A DNA stretch of 64,000 bases from Pseudomonas sp. ATCC PTA-122608 (GCF_001952855.1 NZ_LPNO01000001.1:39469-103468), one strand, 5' to 3'. Shown: positions 8,739-18,374, numbered from the stretch's first letter. The notes: generated from the letters alone by a model not told the origin. Translations and numbers: made by a program.

Positions 8739-9605
8739 TTAGCCTGCCGGAGACATTTCCTGCGCCAACCCCAGGAAAGCCGCCGGCAATCGGGCACCCT
8801 TTCTCTCTTTAAGACAGTACAAATATTCGGGAATCTGCGGGGCATTCTCGATGGTCAGCACACGCAGTTGCGGATCGTGGGGCACTTCCTGCCGGGCGAT
8901 GATGCTGATGCCGATGTTACGCAACACCGCCTCACGGATCGATTCCCGACTGCCGATCTCCAGCAACGGCCCGTAACTCACACCGGCGCCCTGCAGCATC
9001 TCCTCGGTTAACCGACGGGTGGTGGAGCCCGGCTCGCGCATCAGCAAGGTGTGCCCGGCCAGCGCGGTCAACGGCACATGGTCGAGCACTGCCAGCGGAT
9101 GATTGCGATGCACCGCCAGCACCAGCGGGTCCATGCCCAGTACCCGCCGGATCAGGCGCGGGTCTTCAAGCAACTGGGATGAAGCAGCGACGTCGACGCG
9201 GTAGTCATCCAGCGCTTCCAGCACCTGCTGGGAGTTGCCGATTTCCACCGAAACCTCAACCTGCGGCAGCCGCTCACGGAAGGTTTTGACCAGGTCGAGA
9301 ATGTAATAAGGCGCCGTCGCGGCAATCCTCAACGCGCCTTGCACCTGGCCGCTGTTACGCAGGAAAAACTCGATGTCCGCTTCCTGCTGCAACAGCGCCT
9401 TGACCATCGGCAACAGCCGCGCGCCTTCGTCGCTGACGGTCAGGCGGCGCCCGCCACGGTAGAACAATTCCACCGAGTACTGGCTTTCCAGGTGACGAAT
9501 CTGGGTGGTCACCGTGGGCTGGCTCAGCCCGAGCTTTTTCGCCGCCTGGGTAATACTGCCCAGGCGGGCGACCATGTAAAACGCCTTCAGCTCGGCACTC
9601 AGCAC
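8739..9605 (-). CDS. LysR-family regulator of the phosphonate operon
   Basis: A 288-residue LysR-type regulator with an N-terminal winged helix-turn-helix (LGSITQAAKKLGLSQPTVTTQIRHLE, about residues 15-40) and a periplasmic-binding-like effector domain from about residue 90. The start is GTG 9605 with a GAGGGTGG just upstream. It sits immediately upstream of, and on the same strand as, the transporter/oxygenase operon, and resembles the phosphonate-associated LysR group (TIGR03339). It likely activates the operon in response to a phosphonate; this target is inference. Confidence 0.82.
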   Translation of the reverse strand: MLSAELKAFYMVARLGSITQAAKKLGLSQPTVTTQIRHLESQYSVELFYRGGRRLTVSDEGARLLPMVKALLQQEADIEFFLRNSGQVQGALRIAATAPYYILDLVKTFRERLPQVEVSVEIGNSQQVLEALDDYRVDVAASSQLLEDPRLIRRVLGMDPLVLAVHRNHPLAVLDHVPLTALAGHTLLMREPGSTTRRLTEEMLQGAGVSYGPLLEIGSRESIREAVLRNIGISIIARQEVPHDPQLRVLTIENAPQIPEYLYCLKERKGARLPAAFLGLAQEMSPAG

Positions 9606-9621
9606 ACCACCCTCTCATCGA

Positions 9622-11892
9622 CTATTTGCGCAACAGGCGCAGACCATTGAACACCACCAGCAGGCTCACGCCCATGTCGGCGAACACTGCCATCCACATG
9701 GTGGCCATCCCAAGGAAGGTCACCGCCAGGAAGATCGCCTTGATCACCAAGGCCAGGGCAATGTTCTGCTTGAGGATACTCGACGTGCGCCGCGACAGTT
9801 GAATGAATGCCGGAATCTTGCGCAGGTCGTCGTCCATCAGCGCCACGTCGGCGGTCTCGATGGCGGTGTCGGTACCGGCGGCGGCCATGGCAAACCCGAT
9901 CTCGGAACGGGCCAGCGCCGGGGCGTCGTTGATGCCGTCGCCGACCATGCCCACCCGGTGGCCCTTGGCGTAGAGCGCTTCGATGGCTTGCAGTTTGTCG
10001 GTGGGCAACAGGTCGCCCTGGGCCTGGTCGATGCCGACCTGATCGGCGATTGCCTTGGCGGTGTGGGTGTTGTCGCCGGTGAGCATCAGGGTCTTGATGC
10101 CCAGGTCATGCAACTGCTGGATGGCCTCGCGGCTGGTGTCTTTCACGGTGTCGGCCACGGCGAACAGCGCCAGCGGGCCGGACTTGTCCAGCAGCAGGAC
10201 CACGGACTTGCCTTGTTTTTCCAGGGCGAAGAGTTTTTCTTCAAGGGCCGGCGAGCACAGGTTCAGCTCTTCCACCAGACGGTGATTGCCCAGGTAATAG
10301 ACTTCACCATTGATTTCACCCTTCACACCGCGACCCGCCAGGGCTTCGAAGTTATCCACAGTGTGAACGGTAAGATTCTTATCCACCGCCGCGTTGGCGA
10401 TGGCCAGGGACACCGGGTGATCGGAGCGCCCGGCCAAGCTCGCGGCCAGGGCCGGCGCGCTGTCTTCCATGTTCGGGAACAGCGACAGGTAATCGGTTTG
10501 CACCGGTTTGCCGTGGGTGATGGTGCCGGTCTTGTCCAGGGCCAGGTAGTCGAGCTTGTAACCGCCCTCCAGGTACACGCCGCCCTTGATCAGGATGCCT
10601 TTGCGCGCCGCGGCGGCCAGGCCGCTGACGATGGTCACCGGGGTGGAAATCACCAGCGCACAAGGGCAGGCGACGACCAGCAATACCAGCGCACGGTAGA
10701 TCCAATCAAACCACGCGCCTGCCATGAACAGCGGCGGAATCAGCGCCACGCCCAAGGCAAAGATAAACACCGCCGGGGTGTAGACCTTGGCGAAGGTGTC
10801 GACAAAACGCTGGGTTGGCGCACGGGCGCCTTGGGCCTGTTCCACGGCGTGGATGATCCGCGCCAGGGTCGAGTTGTTGGCGGCGGCGGTGACTTTGTAT
10901 TCCAGGGAGCCGGCCTGGTTGATGGTGCCAGCGAAGACTTTGTCGCCCAGGGTCTTTTCAATCGGCAGGCTTTCACCGGTAATCGGCGCCTGGTCGATGG
11001 TGGACTGGCCGGAGGTGACTTCACCGTCGAGACCAATGCGCTCGCCGGGGCGAACCCGCACGATGGCGCCCAGTTCGATGACTTTGACATCCTGTTCAAC
11101 CCAACTGCCGTCGGCCTGACGAACCGTGGCCTGTTCCGGGGTCATCTGCATCAAGCCACTGATGGCATTGCGAGCACGGTCGAGGGACTTGGCTTCGATC
11201 AGTTCGGCCACGGTGAACAGGAACATCACCATCGCGGCTTCAGGCCACTGGCCGATCAGGATCGCGCCGGTGACGGCGATGCTCATCAGGGCGTTGATGT
11301 TCAGGTTGAGGTTTTTCAGGGCAATCCAGCCCTTTTTGTAGGTGGTGAGGCCGCCACTGAAGATCGAGATCAGCGCGACCAGGGCGATCACCCACGTGGG
11401 GGCTGCGTTGGTGAAATGCAGCACTTCGGCGCCTAACGCACCGACGCCAGACAGGGCCAGCGGCCACCAGTGCTTCTTCGCCGGCGGTTCCGTCGGGGCG
11501 ACGCCCTCTTCGATGGGATCCGCCTGCATGCCCAAGGACTTGATGGCCTCGATGATCGGCGCGGTAGTCGGCAAATCGTGCGTCACACCGAGGATGCGGT
11601 TGATCAGGTTGAATTCCAGTTGCTGCACACCGGCGAGCTTGCCCAGTTTGTTCTGGATCAGCGTCTGCTCGGTGGGGCAGTCCATGGCTTCAATGCGGAA
11701 GGTGCTCAGCCGCGAGCCCGCCGTCGGGGCTTCAGTCAGCTTCACCAGCGCAGGCGCCGCTTTGCTGGAACAGCAGGAATCGCCATGGCTGCCATGGTCG
11801 TGCTTCTGCACAGGTTTCAGCTTGGGGCCATGATCGTGCGCGTGGTCATGATCATGGTCGTGCTTGTGCGGGGTGTGGATGGAGTCGCTCAT
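9622..11892 (-). CDS. cadA: Zn2+/Cd2+/Pb2+-exporting P1B-type ATPase
   Basis: A 756-residue metal efflux pump. The N-terminus is His/Asp-rich (HDHDHDHAHDHG, residues 11-22, with a CC pair at 40-41), then an HMA domain whose metal loop reads MDCPTE (a single Cys). The membrane motif CPC is at 409-411, the phosphorylated Asp is D453 in DKTGT, and the hinge GDGINDAP is present. The start ATG 11892 (MSDSIHTPHK) replaces a longer ORF that would run through the promoter. It is divergent from cadR, which should repress and activate it through the operator at 11931-11951. zntA is an equivalent name. Confidence 0.92.
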   Translation of the reverse strand: MSDSIHTPHKHDHDHDHAHDHGPKLKPVQKHDHGSHGDSCCSSKAAPALVKLTEAPTAGSRLSTFRIEAMDCPTEQTLIQNKLGKLAGVQQLEFNLINRILGVTHDLPTTAPIIEAIKSLGMQADPIEEGVAPTEPPAKKHWWPLALSGVGALGAEVLHFTNAAPTWVIALVALISIFSGGLTTYKKGWIALKNLNLNINALMSIAVTGAILIGQWPEAAMVMFLFTVAELIEAKSLDRARNAISGLMQMTPEQATVRQADGSWVEQDVKVIELGAIVRVRPGERIGLDGEVTSGQSTIDQAPITGESLPIEKTLGDKVFAGTINQAGSLEYKVTAAANNSTLARIIHAVEQAQGARAPTQRFVDTFAKVYTPAVFIFALGVALIPPLFMAGAWFDWIYRALVLLVVACPCALVISTPVTIVSGLAAAARKGILIKGGVYLEGGYKLDYLALDKTGTITHGKPVQTDYLSLFPNMEDSAPALAASLAGRSDHPVSLAIANAAVDKNLTVHTVDNFEALAGRGVKGEINGEVYYLGNHRLVEELNLCSPALEEKLFALEKQGKSVVLLLDKSGPLALFAVADTVKDTSREAIQQLHDLGIKTLMLTGDNTHTAKAIADQVGIDQAQGDLLPTDKLQAIEALYAKGHRVGMVGDGINDAPALARSEIGFAMAAAGTDTAIETADVALMDDDLRKIPAFIQLSRRTSSILKQNIALALVIKAIFLAVTFLGMATMWMAVFADMGVSLLVVFNGLRLLRK

Positions 11893-11923
11893 TCTGTCGC
11901 GTCCGTAAAGGTGCCTGTTGCCA

Positions 11924-11954
11924 AGTAAAGACCCTGTAGCCACTATAGGGTCAA
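11924..11954 (-). promoter_or_regulatory. cadA promoter with 19-bp spacer
   Basis: Reading the minus strand, TTGACC (11954-11949) is a -35 box and TTTACT (11929-11924) a -10 box separated by exactly 19 bp. This over-long spacing is the hallmark of MerR-family-controlled promoters. The dyad at 11931-11951 fills the spacer. Confidence 0.8.
11931..11951. promoter_or_regulatory. CadR operator
   Basis: An imperfect dyad with ACCCT and AGGGT ends around a TAGCCACTA centre lies between the -35 and -10 boxes of cadA. It resembles the ACCCTATAGTGG-type sites described for CadR/ZntR regulators in Pseudomonas. Assignment is from sequence and position. Confidence 0.8.
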
Positions 11955-11977
11955 GCACCCTTTTGGAGATTGCTGCG

Positions 11978-12427
11978 ATGAAGATCGGCGAATTGGCAAA
12001 ATTGACGGATTGCCAGGTGGAAACCATCCGTTATTACGAGAAGGAAGGCCTGCTGCCGCCGCCTGCGCGCAGCGATGGAAACTACCGCCTGTACACCCAG
12101 GCGCACACCGAACGGCTGGTGTTTATCCGCAACTGCCGCAGCCTGGACATGACCCTTGAGGAAATTCGCAGCCTGCTGGGCCTGCGGGACAGTCCTCAGG
12201 ACCAGTGCGAAAGCGTGAATGCATTGATTGACGAGCACATCCACCACGTGAAGGCGCGGATCGACGGACTGCTGGCGTTGCAGGAACAGCTGCTCGACCT
12301 GCGCCAACGCTGCGGCGGCGGGCCGGATCTGGATCAGTGCGGGATTTTGCAGCGGCTGGAAGTCAGCGGGAGTGTCGCGGCCAGCGAGGCTGAGCCCTCA
12401 CATGTGGGCAGAAGCCACGGCCATTGA
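11978..12427 (+). CDS. cadR: MerR-family cadmium/zinc-responsive regulator
   Basis: A 149-residue MerR-type activator/repressor. MKIGELAKLTDCQVETIRYYEKEG is the winged helix-turn-helix, followed by the dimerisation helix. C77, C112 and C121 correspond to the Cd-binding Cys of P. putida CadR (remembered as 77, 112 and 119), and the C-terminus is His-rich (HVGRSHGH). ATG 11978 is chosen over 11918 because the longer ORF would cover the cadA operator. It is divergent from cadA and should control it by under-twisting the 19-bp-spacer promoter. Confidence 0.92.
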   Translation: MKIGELAKLTDCQVETIRYYEKEGLLPPPARSDGNYRLYTQAHTERLVFIRNCRSLDMTLEEIRSLLGLRDSPQDQCESVNALIDEHIHHVKARIDGLLALQEQLLDLRQRCGGGPDLDQCGILQRLEVSGSVAASEAEPSHVGRSHGH

Positions 12428-12445
12428 ATGTGTACACAGAACAAA

Positions 12446-12534
12446 TGTGGGAGCGGGCTTGCTCGCGAAAGCGGTAGATCAGTCATATTTCCGGCGACTG
12501 ACACACCGCTTTCGGGAGCAAGCCCCCTCCCACA
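12446..12534. repeat. REP doublet (REPIN)
   Basis: Inverted copies of the GAGCGGGCTTGCTCGCGAA core flank an inner palindromic spacer. It lies between convergent cadR and thyA and may help end transcription from both. The right arm has drifted (GGGAGCAAGCCCCCTCCC). Confidence 0.88.
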
Positions 12535-12552
12535 TTTAGACCGAGACCGCCT

Positions 12553-13386
12553 TTAAATGGCTACGTCGGCCTTGATGCTCGGGTCGGCGTCGTAGCCCAC
12601 GATTTCAAAGTCTTCGAATTTGTAATCGTAGATCGACTCGGGTTTGCGCTTGATCACCAGTTCCGGCAGCTTCTTCGGCGTGCGCGCCAGCTGGGTCTGG
12701 ATCTGCTCCATATGGTTGCTGTAGGCATGGGTGTCGCCCGTGGTGACGATGATCTCGTGAGGGATCAGGTCGCACTGTTGGGCCAGCATATGGGTGAGCA
12801 ACGCCAGGGCCGCGGTGTTGTACGGCAGGCCGAGGAATACATCGGAGCTGCGGATGTACAACTGCATCGACAGATGACCGTCATGCACAAAGGCCTGGTA
12901 CAGCAGGTGGCAAGGCGGCAGCGCCTGCTTGCCGTCGCGGGCGTTTTGCTGGGGGCTTTTGGTCTCGTCCGGCAGGTACTCGACGTTCCAGCCGTGGAAC
13001 AGGATGCGGCGGCTGTTGGGGTTGGTCTTCAGCGTCTCGACCATGTAGTCGATCTGGTTGATCTTGCCGCCGTCCTTGGTTGGCCAGGCGGTCCACTGCT
13101 CGCCGTACACCGGGCCCAGGTCGCCGTCTTCGGTGGCCCATTCGTCCCAGATTTTTACGCCATTCTCGTTCAACCACTTGATGTTGGTGTTGCCACTCAG
13201 CATCCAGATCAATTCGTTGGCGATGCTTTTGAAGTGAAGCTTCTTGGTGGTCAGCAACGGGAAGCCGTCGGCCAAGCTATGCCGAAACTGACGGGCAAAC
13301 ACCGCCTTGGTGCCGGTGCCGGTGCGATCGCCCTTGGTCAGGCCATTGGTCACGACATCGTTCAGTAGTTCGAGATATTGCTTCAT
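12553..13386 (-). CDS. thyA: Thymidylate synthase
   Basis: A 277-residue ThyA, which methylates dUMP to dTMP using methylenetetrahydrofolate. The catalytic Cys lies in [12 protein letters not shown], and the substrate-binding [12 protein letters not shown] and C-terminal KADVAI are canonical. It follows lgt on the same strand with a 51-nt gap that contains a GC-rich hairpin at 13408-13429. Full length. Confidence 0.97.
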   Translation of the reverse strand: MKQYLELLNDVVTNGLTKGDRTGTGTKAVFARQFRHSLADGFPLLTTKKLHFKSIANELIWMLSGNTNIKWLNENGVKIWDEWATEDGDLGPVYGEQWTAWPTKDGGKINQIDYMVETLKTNPNSRRILFHGWNVEYLPDETKSPQQNARDGKQALPPCHLLYQAFVHDGHLSMQLYIRSSDVFLGLPYNTAALALLTHMLAQQCDLIPHEIIVTTGDTHAYSNHMEQIQTQLARTPKKLPELVIKRKPESIYDYKFEDFEIVGYDADPSIKADVAI

Positions 13387-13407
13387 GTCTATACCTGTTT
13401 CGTTGAA

Positions 13408-13429
13408 GCCGGGACCCTCGGGCCCCGGC
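13408..13429. terminator. GC-rich hairpin between lgt and thyA
   Basis: GCCGGG...CCCGGC forms a strong stem in the intercistronic gap. There is no run of U after it in the direction of lgt-thyA transcription, so it is more likely a processing or pausing element than a full terminator. Confidence 0.4.
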
Positions 13430-13437
13430 GTTCGAAT

Positions 13438-14250
13438 TTAAAGCGCGGTGTTCTTGATGCCTTGCGGGCGATTGTAAGCCCACCACAGCAGACCCAGGCC
13501 GGCGATGATCATCGGCAGGCTGAGAATCTGACCCATGGTCAACCAGCCCCACGCCAGGTAGCCCAGCTGCGCATCCGGCACCCGCACGAACTCGACGATA
13601 AAGCGGAAGATCCCGTAGAACAGCGCGAACATGCCCGACACGGCCATGGTTGGGCGTGGCTTGCGCGAGAAGATATAGAGGATCAGGAACAGCGCCACAC
13701 CTTCCAGGGCGAACTGGTACAGCTGCGACGGATGACGCGGCAATTGCGCCGGGTCGCTGAACGGCGGGAACACCATGGCCCACGGCACGTCAGTCGGCTT
13801 GCCCCACAATTCGGCATTGATGAAGTTACCGATACGCCCGGCACCCAGGCCAATCGGCACGAACGGCGCGACGAAGTCCATCAGCTGGAAGAACGACTTG
13901 CCGTTACGCCGGCCAAACCACCAGGCAGCGATCATCACGCCCACAAACCCGCCGTGGAACGCCATGCCGCCCTTCCACACCTCGAAGATCAGCGTCGGGT
14001 TGGCGATGTAGGCTGACAGGTCGTAGAACAGCACATACCCCAGGCGTCCGCCGACGATGACCCCCATCGACATCCAGAACACCATGTCGGAGAGCTTCTC
14101 CTTGGTCCAGGTCGGGTCGAAACGGTTCAGGCGCCGGGAAGCCAGCAGCCAGGCACCGCCGATGCCGATCAGGTACATCAACCCGTACCAATGGATTTGC
14201 AGCGGACCGATGGCCAAGGCCACCGGGTTGATCTGCGGGTAAGGCAGCAT
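13438..14250 (-). CDS. lgt: Prolipoprotein diacylglyceryl transferase
   Basis: A 270-residue inner-membrane enzyme that transfers diacylglycerol from phosphatidylglycerol to the lipobox Cys of prolipoproteins. It has about seven membrane segments and the family signature [16 protein letters not shown], with [10 protein letters not shown] near the N-terminus. It starts at ATG 14250 and precedes thyA, a conserved pair in proteobacteria. Confidence 0.96.
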   Translation of the reverse strand: MLPYPQINPVALAIGPLQIHWYGLMYLIGIGGAWLLASRRLNRFDPTWTKEKLSDMVFWMSMGVIVGGRLGYVLFYDLSAYIANPTLIFEVWKGGMAFHGGFVGVMIAAWWFGRRNGKSFFQLMDFVAPFVPIGLGAGRIGNFINAELWGKPTDVPWAMVFPPFSDPAQLPRHPSQLYQFALEGVALFLILYIFSRKPRPTMAVSGMFALFYGIFRFIVEFVRVPDAQLGYLAWGWLTMGQILSLPMIIAGLGLLWWAYNRPQGIKNTAL

Positions 14251-14316
14251 TGCGACTCCTCGTTAAATCAATAGTCATGGCGCATCGGACCATGCCGTTG
14301 CGCGATTAAGCCTGCG

Positions 14317-15099
14317 TTACAACAAAAAATTCAAACCTACGCAAAACAGCAAGCCGGCGAACAGCCGCTTGAGCAAGCGCGGCGACAACCGATGCGCCAG
14401 GCGCGCGCCGAAACGGGCCGCCACCATGCTGGTCAGGGCAATGCCCAGCAGCGCCGGCAGATACACAAAGCCGAGACTATGCTCGGGCAGCAGCGGGTCA
14501 TGCCAGCCCAGAATCATGAAACTTAATGCACTGGCCAGGGCGATCGGCAAGCCGCAGGCCGACGAAGTGGCCACCGCCTGCTGCATCGGCACGCTGCGCC
14601 AGGTCAGGAACGGCACGGTCAACGAACCACCACCGGTGCCGAAAATCGCCGACGACCAGCCGATCACGCCGCCGGCCAAGGTCAGGCCGAGCTTGCCCGG
14701 CACCTGGCGGCTGGCCTTGGGCTTGAGCTCCAGGGTCATCTGCAACGCGATCACCAGGGCGAACACACCGATGATCTTCTGCAAATGCGGCCCGGAAATC
14801 GCCTCGGCCGTCAGCGCGCCGAAGCCTGCACCCAGCAGAATGCCCACGGCCATCCACACAAAGATCGGCCAGCGCACGGCTCCCCGGCGGTGATGCTCGC
14901 GCACCGCGTTGACCGAGGTGAAGATAATAGACGCCAGGGACGTGCCGACAGCGAGGTGGGTCAACACCGAGGGATCGAAGCCCTGCAAGGTGAAACTGAA
15001 CACCAGCACCGGCACGATAATGATCCCGCCGCCCACGCCAAACAGCCCGGCGAGCATGCCCGCACAGGAACCCAGCAGCAAATACAGCAGAAATTCCAT
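14317..15099 (-). CDS. TauE/SafE-family permease (UPF0721)
   Basis: A 260-residue membrane protein with about eight hydrophobic segments and the family's repeated glycine-rich motifs (GLFGVGGGIIIVPVL near residue 20 and FGTGGGSLTVPFLTW near 155). Members export sulfite, sulfoacetate or other organosulfonates, or are uncharacterised. It precedes lgt on the same strand with a 66-nt gap. The substrate cannot be read from this context. Confidence 0.88.
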   Translation of the reverse strand: MEFLLYLLLGSCAGMLAGLFGVGGGIIIVPVLVFSFTLQGFDPSVLTHLAVGTSLASIIFTSVNAVREHHRRGAVRWPIFVWMAVGILLGAGFGALTAEAISGPHLQKIIGVFALVIALQMTLELKPKASRQVPGKLGLTLAGGVIGWSSAIFGTGGGSLTVPFLTWRSVPMQQAVATSSACGLPIALASALSFMILGWHDPLLPEHSLGFVYLPALLGIALTSMVAARFGARLAHRLSPRLLKRLFAGLLFCVGLNFLL

Positions 15100-15188
15100 G
15101 GGAGCCCCCGAAAACAGACCGGCATGTTAACGGATGCAAAGCACAGGGTTCTATGGGTAGAGTGGGCAAAACACAAAGGGATCGCCTT

Positions 15189-15935
15189 ATGTGCCTGATT
15201 GTTTTTGCCTGGCGGCCGGGCCACGCCCAGCCGCTGATCGTCGCGGCCAACCGTGATGAGTTCTATGCCCGGCCCAGTCTGCCGTTGGCCCAGTGGCTGG
15301 ATGCGCCCCATGTTTACGCCGGGCGCGATCAGGAAGCCGGCGGGACCTGGCTGGGGGTCGGGGCGGATGGGCGCTTTGCGGCGCTGACCAATATTCGTGA
15401 CCCGCACCAGCCGCCGGCACGCAAGTCGCGGGGTGAGTTGGTGGCGCGGTTTCTCAGTGGTTCGCTGCTGATTGACGATTACTTGGCCGACGTTAGCGGC
15501 AGATCGATTGAATATGCCGGGTTTAACCTGTTGGTGGGGACGCGGGACGAATTGTGGCATTACAACGCCAGCGAATCAGCGCCGACGCGCCTGGAAGCAG
15601 GGGTTTATGGGTTATCCAATGCAGGGCTGGATACGCCGTGGCCGAAGTTGTTGAAGGCCAAGGCGGCGCTGACGCAAGTGCTGGAAGATCCTCAGCCCGA
15701 GGCCTTGCTGGGGATTTTGAGCGACCCGCAGACCGCGCCGTTTGCCGACTTGCCGGATACCGGCGTGGGGTTGGCGACAGAGAGTCTGTTGTCGAGCGTG
15801 TTTATTGCCAGCCCCAGTTACGGGACGCGGGCGAGTACGGCGTTGATTGTGAATGCCGACGGGACACGGCATATCGTGGAGCGCAGTTTTGGGCCCCATG
15901 GCGGCAGGCTGGGCGAGGTGGAACTCAAAATCTGA
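15189..15935 (+). CDS. NRDE/TANGO2-like protein
   Basis: A 248-residue protein with the N-terminal motif MCLIVFAW...AANRDEFYARP, the NRDE signature. Cys2 after the initiator Met suggests an N-terminal-nucleophile fold. The ORF extends 36 nt upstream, but ATG 15189 places Cys at position 2 as in the family. Bacterial members have been linked to haem trafficking and to amide hydrolysis; no firm role is assigned here. It stands alone, divergent from the TauE-like gene, and is followed by a REPIN. Confidence 0.83.
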   Translation: MCLIVFAWRPGHAQPLIVAANRDEFYARPSLPLAQWLDAPHVYAGRDQEAGGTWLGVGADGRFAALTNIRDPHQPPARKSRGELVARFLSGSLLIDDYLADVSGRSIEYAGFNLLVGTRDELWHYNASESAPTRLEAGVYGLSNAGLDTPWPKLLKAKAALTQVLEDPQPEALLGILSDPQTAPFADLPDTGVGLATESLLSSVFIASPSYGTRASTALIVNADGTRHIVERSFGPHGGRLGEVELKI

Positions 15936-15952
15936 ACGTCACGCAAATCAAA

Positions 15953-16042
15953 TGTGGGAGCGGGCTTGCTCGCGAATACAGGGTGTCAGTCAATACATCC
16001 GGTGACTGATACACCGCCTTCGCGAGCAAGCCCGCTCCCACA
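15953..16042. repeat. REP doublet (REPIN)
   Basis: Inverted GAGCGGGCTTGCTCGCGAA cores about 40 nt apart, with an inner GTGTCAGTC / GACTGATAC palindrome. It separates convergent genes. Confidence 0.92.
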
Positions 16043-16072
16043 TTTCGATTGGGGACAGGCTCTGAAATCCGG

Positions 16073-18352
16073 CTAGAGGCTTTTTGCAGACGCCGGGTTG
16101 ATCATCCGCGCCAACCCAAGGTTCTTCAGCGCCAATTGCAGCGAGCTGTGGATAACTTGCGGGTTGTCGATGGTCATCAACTCCGCCAGCAGTTCCTTGG
16201 CCCGGCTGAGGTTAATCTGGCGCAGCATCCATTTCACCTTCGGCAAGTTGGTGGCGTTCATCGACAGGCTGTCAAAGCCCATCGCCATCAACAGCACGGC
16301 CGCCGCCGGGTCACCGGCCATCTCGCCGCAGATACTCACTTGCTTGCCTTCGGCATGGGCATCGCGCACCACGTTCTGCAAGGCTTGCAGCACTGCCGGG
16401 TGCAGGTAGTCGTAAAGGTCGGCCACCCGTGGGTTGTTGCGGTCAACGGCCAGCAGGTATTGGGTAAGGTCGTTGGAACCCACCGACAGGAAGTCCACCT
16501 GCCGCGCCAGCTCTTTAGCCTGGTACACCGCCGCCGGAATCTCGATCATCACGCCAATCGGCGGCATCGGTACATCAGAACCTTCGTCGCGCACTTCGCC
16601 CCAGGCCCGGTGGATCAGGTGCAGCGCCTCTTCCAGCTCGTGGGTACCGGATATCATCGGGAGAAGAATGCGCAGGTTATTCAGGCCTTCGCTGGCCTTG
16701 AGCATGGCGCGGGTCTGGACGAGGAAGATTTCAGGATGGTCGAGGGTAACGCGAATACCGCGCCAGCCGAGGAAGGGGTTGTCTTCCTTGATGGGGAAAT
16801 ACGACAGTGACTTGTCGCCGCCAATGTCCAGGCTGCGCATGGTCACCGGTAACGGATGGAAGGCGGACAGTTGCTCGCGATAAATCGCCAGCTGCTCCTT
16901 CTCACTCGGAAAACGTTGGTTGATCATGAACGGCACTTCGGTGCGGTACAGCCCAACACCTTCAGCGCCGCGCTGTTGTGCGCGTGCCACGTCCGCCAGC
17001 AGGCCAGTGTTGACCAGCAGCGGTACACGGTGGCCGTCGAGGGTCACGCACGGCAGCTCCCGCAGGGCGTCGAGTCCCTGGGACAGCTGGCGTTCTTCTT
17101 CCACCACTTCGGCGTATTGCTTGCGCAGCACTTCGCTGGGGTTGGTGTAGACCTCGCCGTGGTAGCCGTCGACGATCATTTGGATGCCGTCGACCTTGGA
17201 ATACGGCAGGTCCACCAGGCCCATCACCGTCGGAATGCCCATGGCCCGGGCCAGGATCGCGACGTGGGAGTTACCCGAACCCAATACCGAGACCAGGCCC
17301 ACCAGTTTGCCTTCCGGCACTTCGCCGAGCATGGTGGCGGTCAGTTCTTCACTGATCAGGATAGTGTTGTCGGGGTACACCAGGGTGGTCGAGCGTTCTT
17401 CCTGCAGGTAGGCCAGCAGACGGCGACCGAGGTCTTTCACGTCCGAGGCGCGTTCGCGCAGGTAGGCGTCGTCCATCAATTCGAAACGGTTGACGTGATC
17501 GGTGACCACTTGGCGCAGCGCGCCCTGAGCCCACTGGCCGGTCTTGATCACGTCCTTGACTTCGCTGCCCAGGGACGCGTCGTCAAGCATCATCAGGTAC
17601 ACGTCGAACAGCGCCCGTTCTTCAGGCCGCAGCTGGGTGGCCAGCTTGGTCGACAGGGTGCGCATGTCATTGCGCACGCCTTCGAGGGCAGTCTTGAAGA
17701 GGATGATTTCAGCGTCGATGTCGGTGACGGTCTTGTCCGGCACCACGTCCAGGTCGGCCGGCGGCAGCATGACCACGGCGGTACCGACGGCTGCGCCCGG
17801 CGAACCCGGTACGCCGACGAACTTGGCTTCCTGGATACCCTTGCCCTGGCGCCCCAGGCCGCGAATCGAACCGGTGGCCTCGGCGTGGGCAATAACCCCG
17901 GCGAGCTGCGCGCTCATGGTCACGAGGAAGGCTTCTTCACCTTCGTCGAACTGGCGGCGTTCTTTCTGCTGGATGACCAACACGCCGACAACGCGACGGT
18001 GGTGAATGATCGGTGCACCGAGGAACGAGGCGTAGCGCTCTTCGCCGGTTTCGGCAAAGTAGCGATAACGCGGGTGATCGGCAGCGTTTTCAAGGTTCAG
18101 GGGTTCTTCACGCGTCCCCACCAGGCCCACCAGACCTTCATTGGGCGCCATGCTGACCTTGCCGATGGAGCGCTTGTTCAAGCCCTCGGTGGCCATCAGG
18201 ACAAAACGGTTGGTCTCGGGGTCCAGCAGGTAAACCGAGCAGACCTGGCTGCCCATGGCTTCCTTGACGCGCAACACAATAATCCCCAACGCCGCCTTGA
18301 GATCCTTGGCGGAGTTAACTTCCTGGACGATCTTGCGCAGCGTATTGAGCAT
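16073..18352 (-). CDS. ptsP: Phosphoenolpyruvate-protein phosphotransferase EI-Ntr
   Basis: A 759-residue first enzyme of the nitrogen phosphotransferase system. An N-terminal GAF domain (about residues 1-160) precedes the EI-like HPr-binding region, the phosphoryl-His domain (GSGNSHVAILARAMGIPTV, His at about 363) and a C-terminal PEP-binding TIM barrel ending ARMINPASAKSL. It takes phosphate from PEP and passes it to NPr and then EIIA-Ntr, with GAF sensing of glutamine or 2-oxoglutarate likely. It lies 22 nt downstream of rppH, forming an rppH-ptsP operon. Confidence 0.95.
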   Translation of the reverse strand: MLNTLRKIVQEVNSAKDLKAALGIIVLRVKEAMGSQVCSVYLLDPETNRFVLMATEGLNKRSIGKVSMAPNEGLVGLVGTREEPLNLENAADHPRYRYFAETGEERYASFLGAPIIHHRRVVGVLVIQQKERRQFDEGEEAFLVTMSAQLAGVIAHAEATGSIRGLGRQGKGIQEAKFVGVPGSPGAAVGTAVVMLPPADLDVVPDKTVTDIDAEIILFKTALEGVRNDMRTLSTKLATQLRPEERALFDVYLMMLDDASLGSEVKDVIKTGQWAQGALRQVVTDHVNRFELMDDAYLRERASDVKDLGRRLLAYLQEERSTTLVYPDNTILISEELTATMLGEVPEGKLVGLVSVLGSGNSHVAILARAMGIPTVMGLVDLPYSKVDGIQMIVDGYHGEVYTNPSEVLRKQYAEVVEEERQLSQGLDALRELPCVTLDGHRVPLLVNTGLLADVARAQQRGAEGVGLYRTEVPFMINQRFPSEKEQLAIYREQLSAFHPLPVTMRSLDIGGDKSLSYFPIKEDNPFLGWRGIRVTLDHPEIFLVQTRAMLKASEGLNNLRILLPMISGTHELEEALHLIHRAWGEVRDEGSDVPMPPIGVMIEIPAAVYQAKELARQVDFLSVGSNDLTQYLLAVDRNNPRVADLYDYLHPAVLQALQNVVRDAHAEGKQVSICGEMAGDPAAAVLLMAMGFDSLSMNATNLPKVKWMLRQINLSRAKELLAELMTIDNPQVIHSSLQLALKNLGLARMINPASAKSL

Positions 18353-18374
18353 GGCTCGGGGTCGAACTCCGTCG

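Noticed and set aside
9799..11436. 545-codon open frame antisense to cadA
   Set aside because: Gly/His/Gln-rich translation without domains; cadA carries all P-type ATPase motifs on the other strand.
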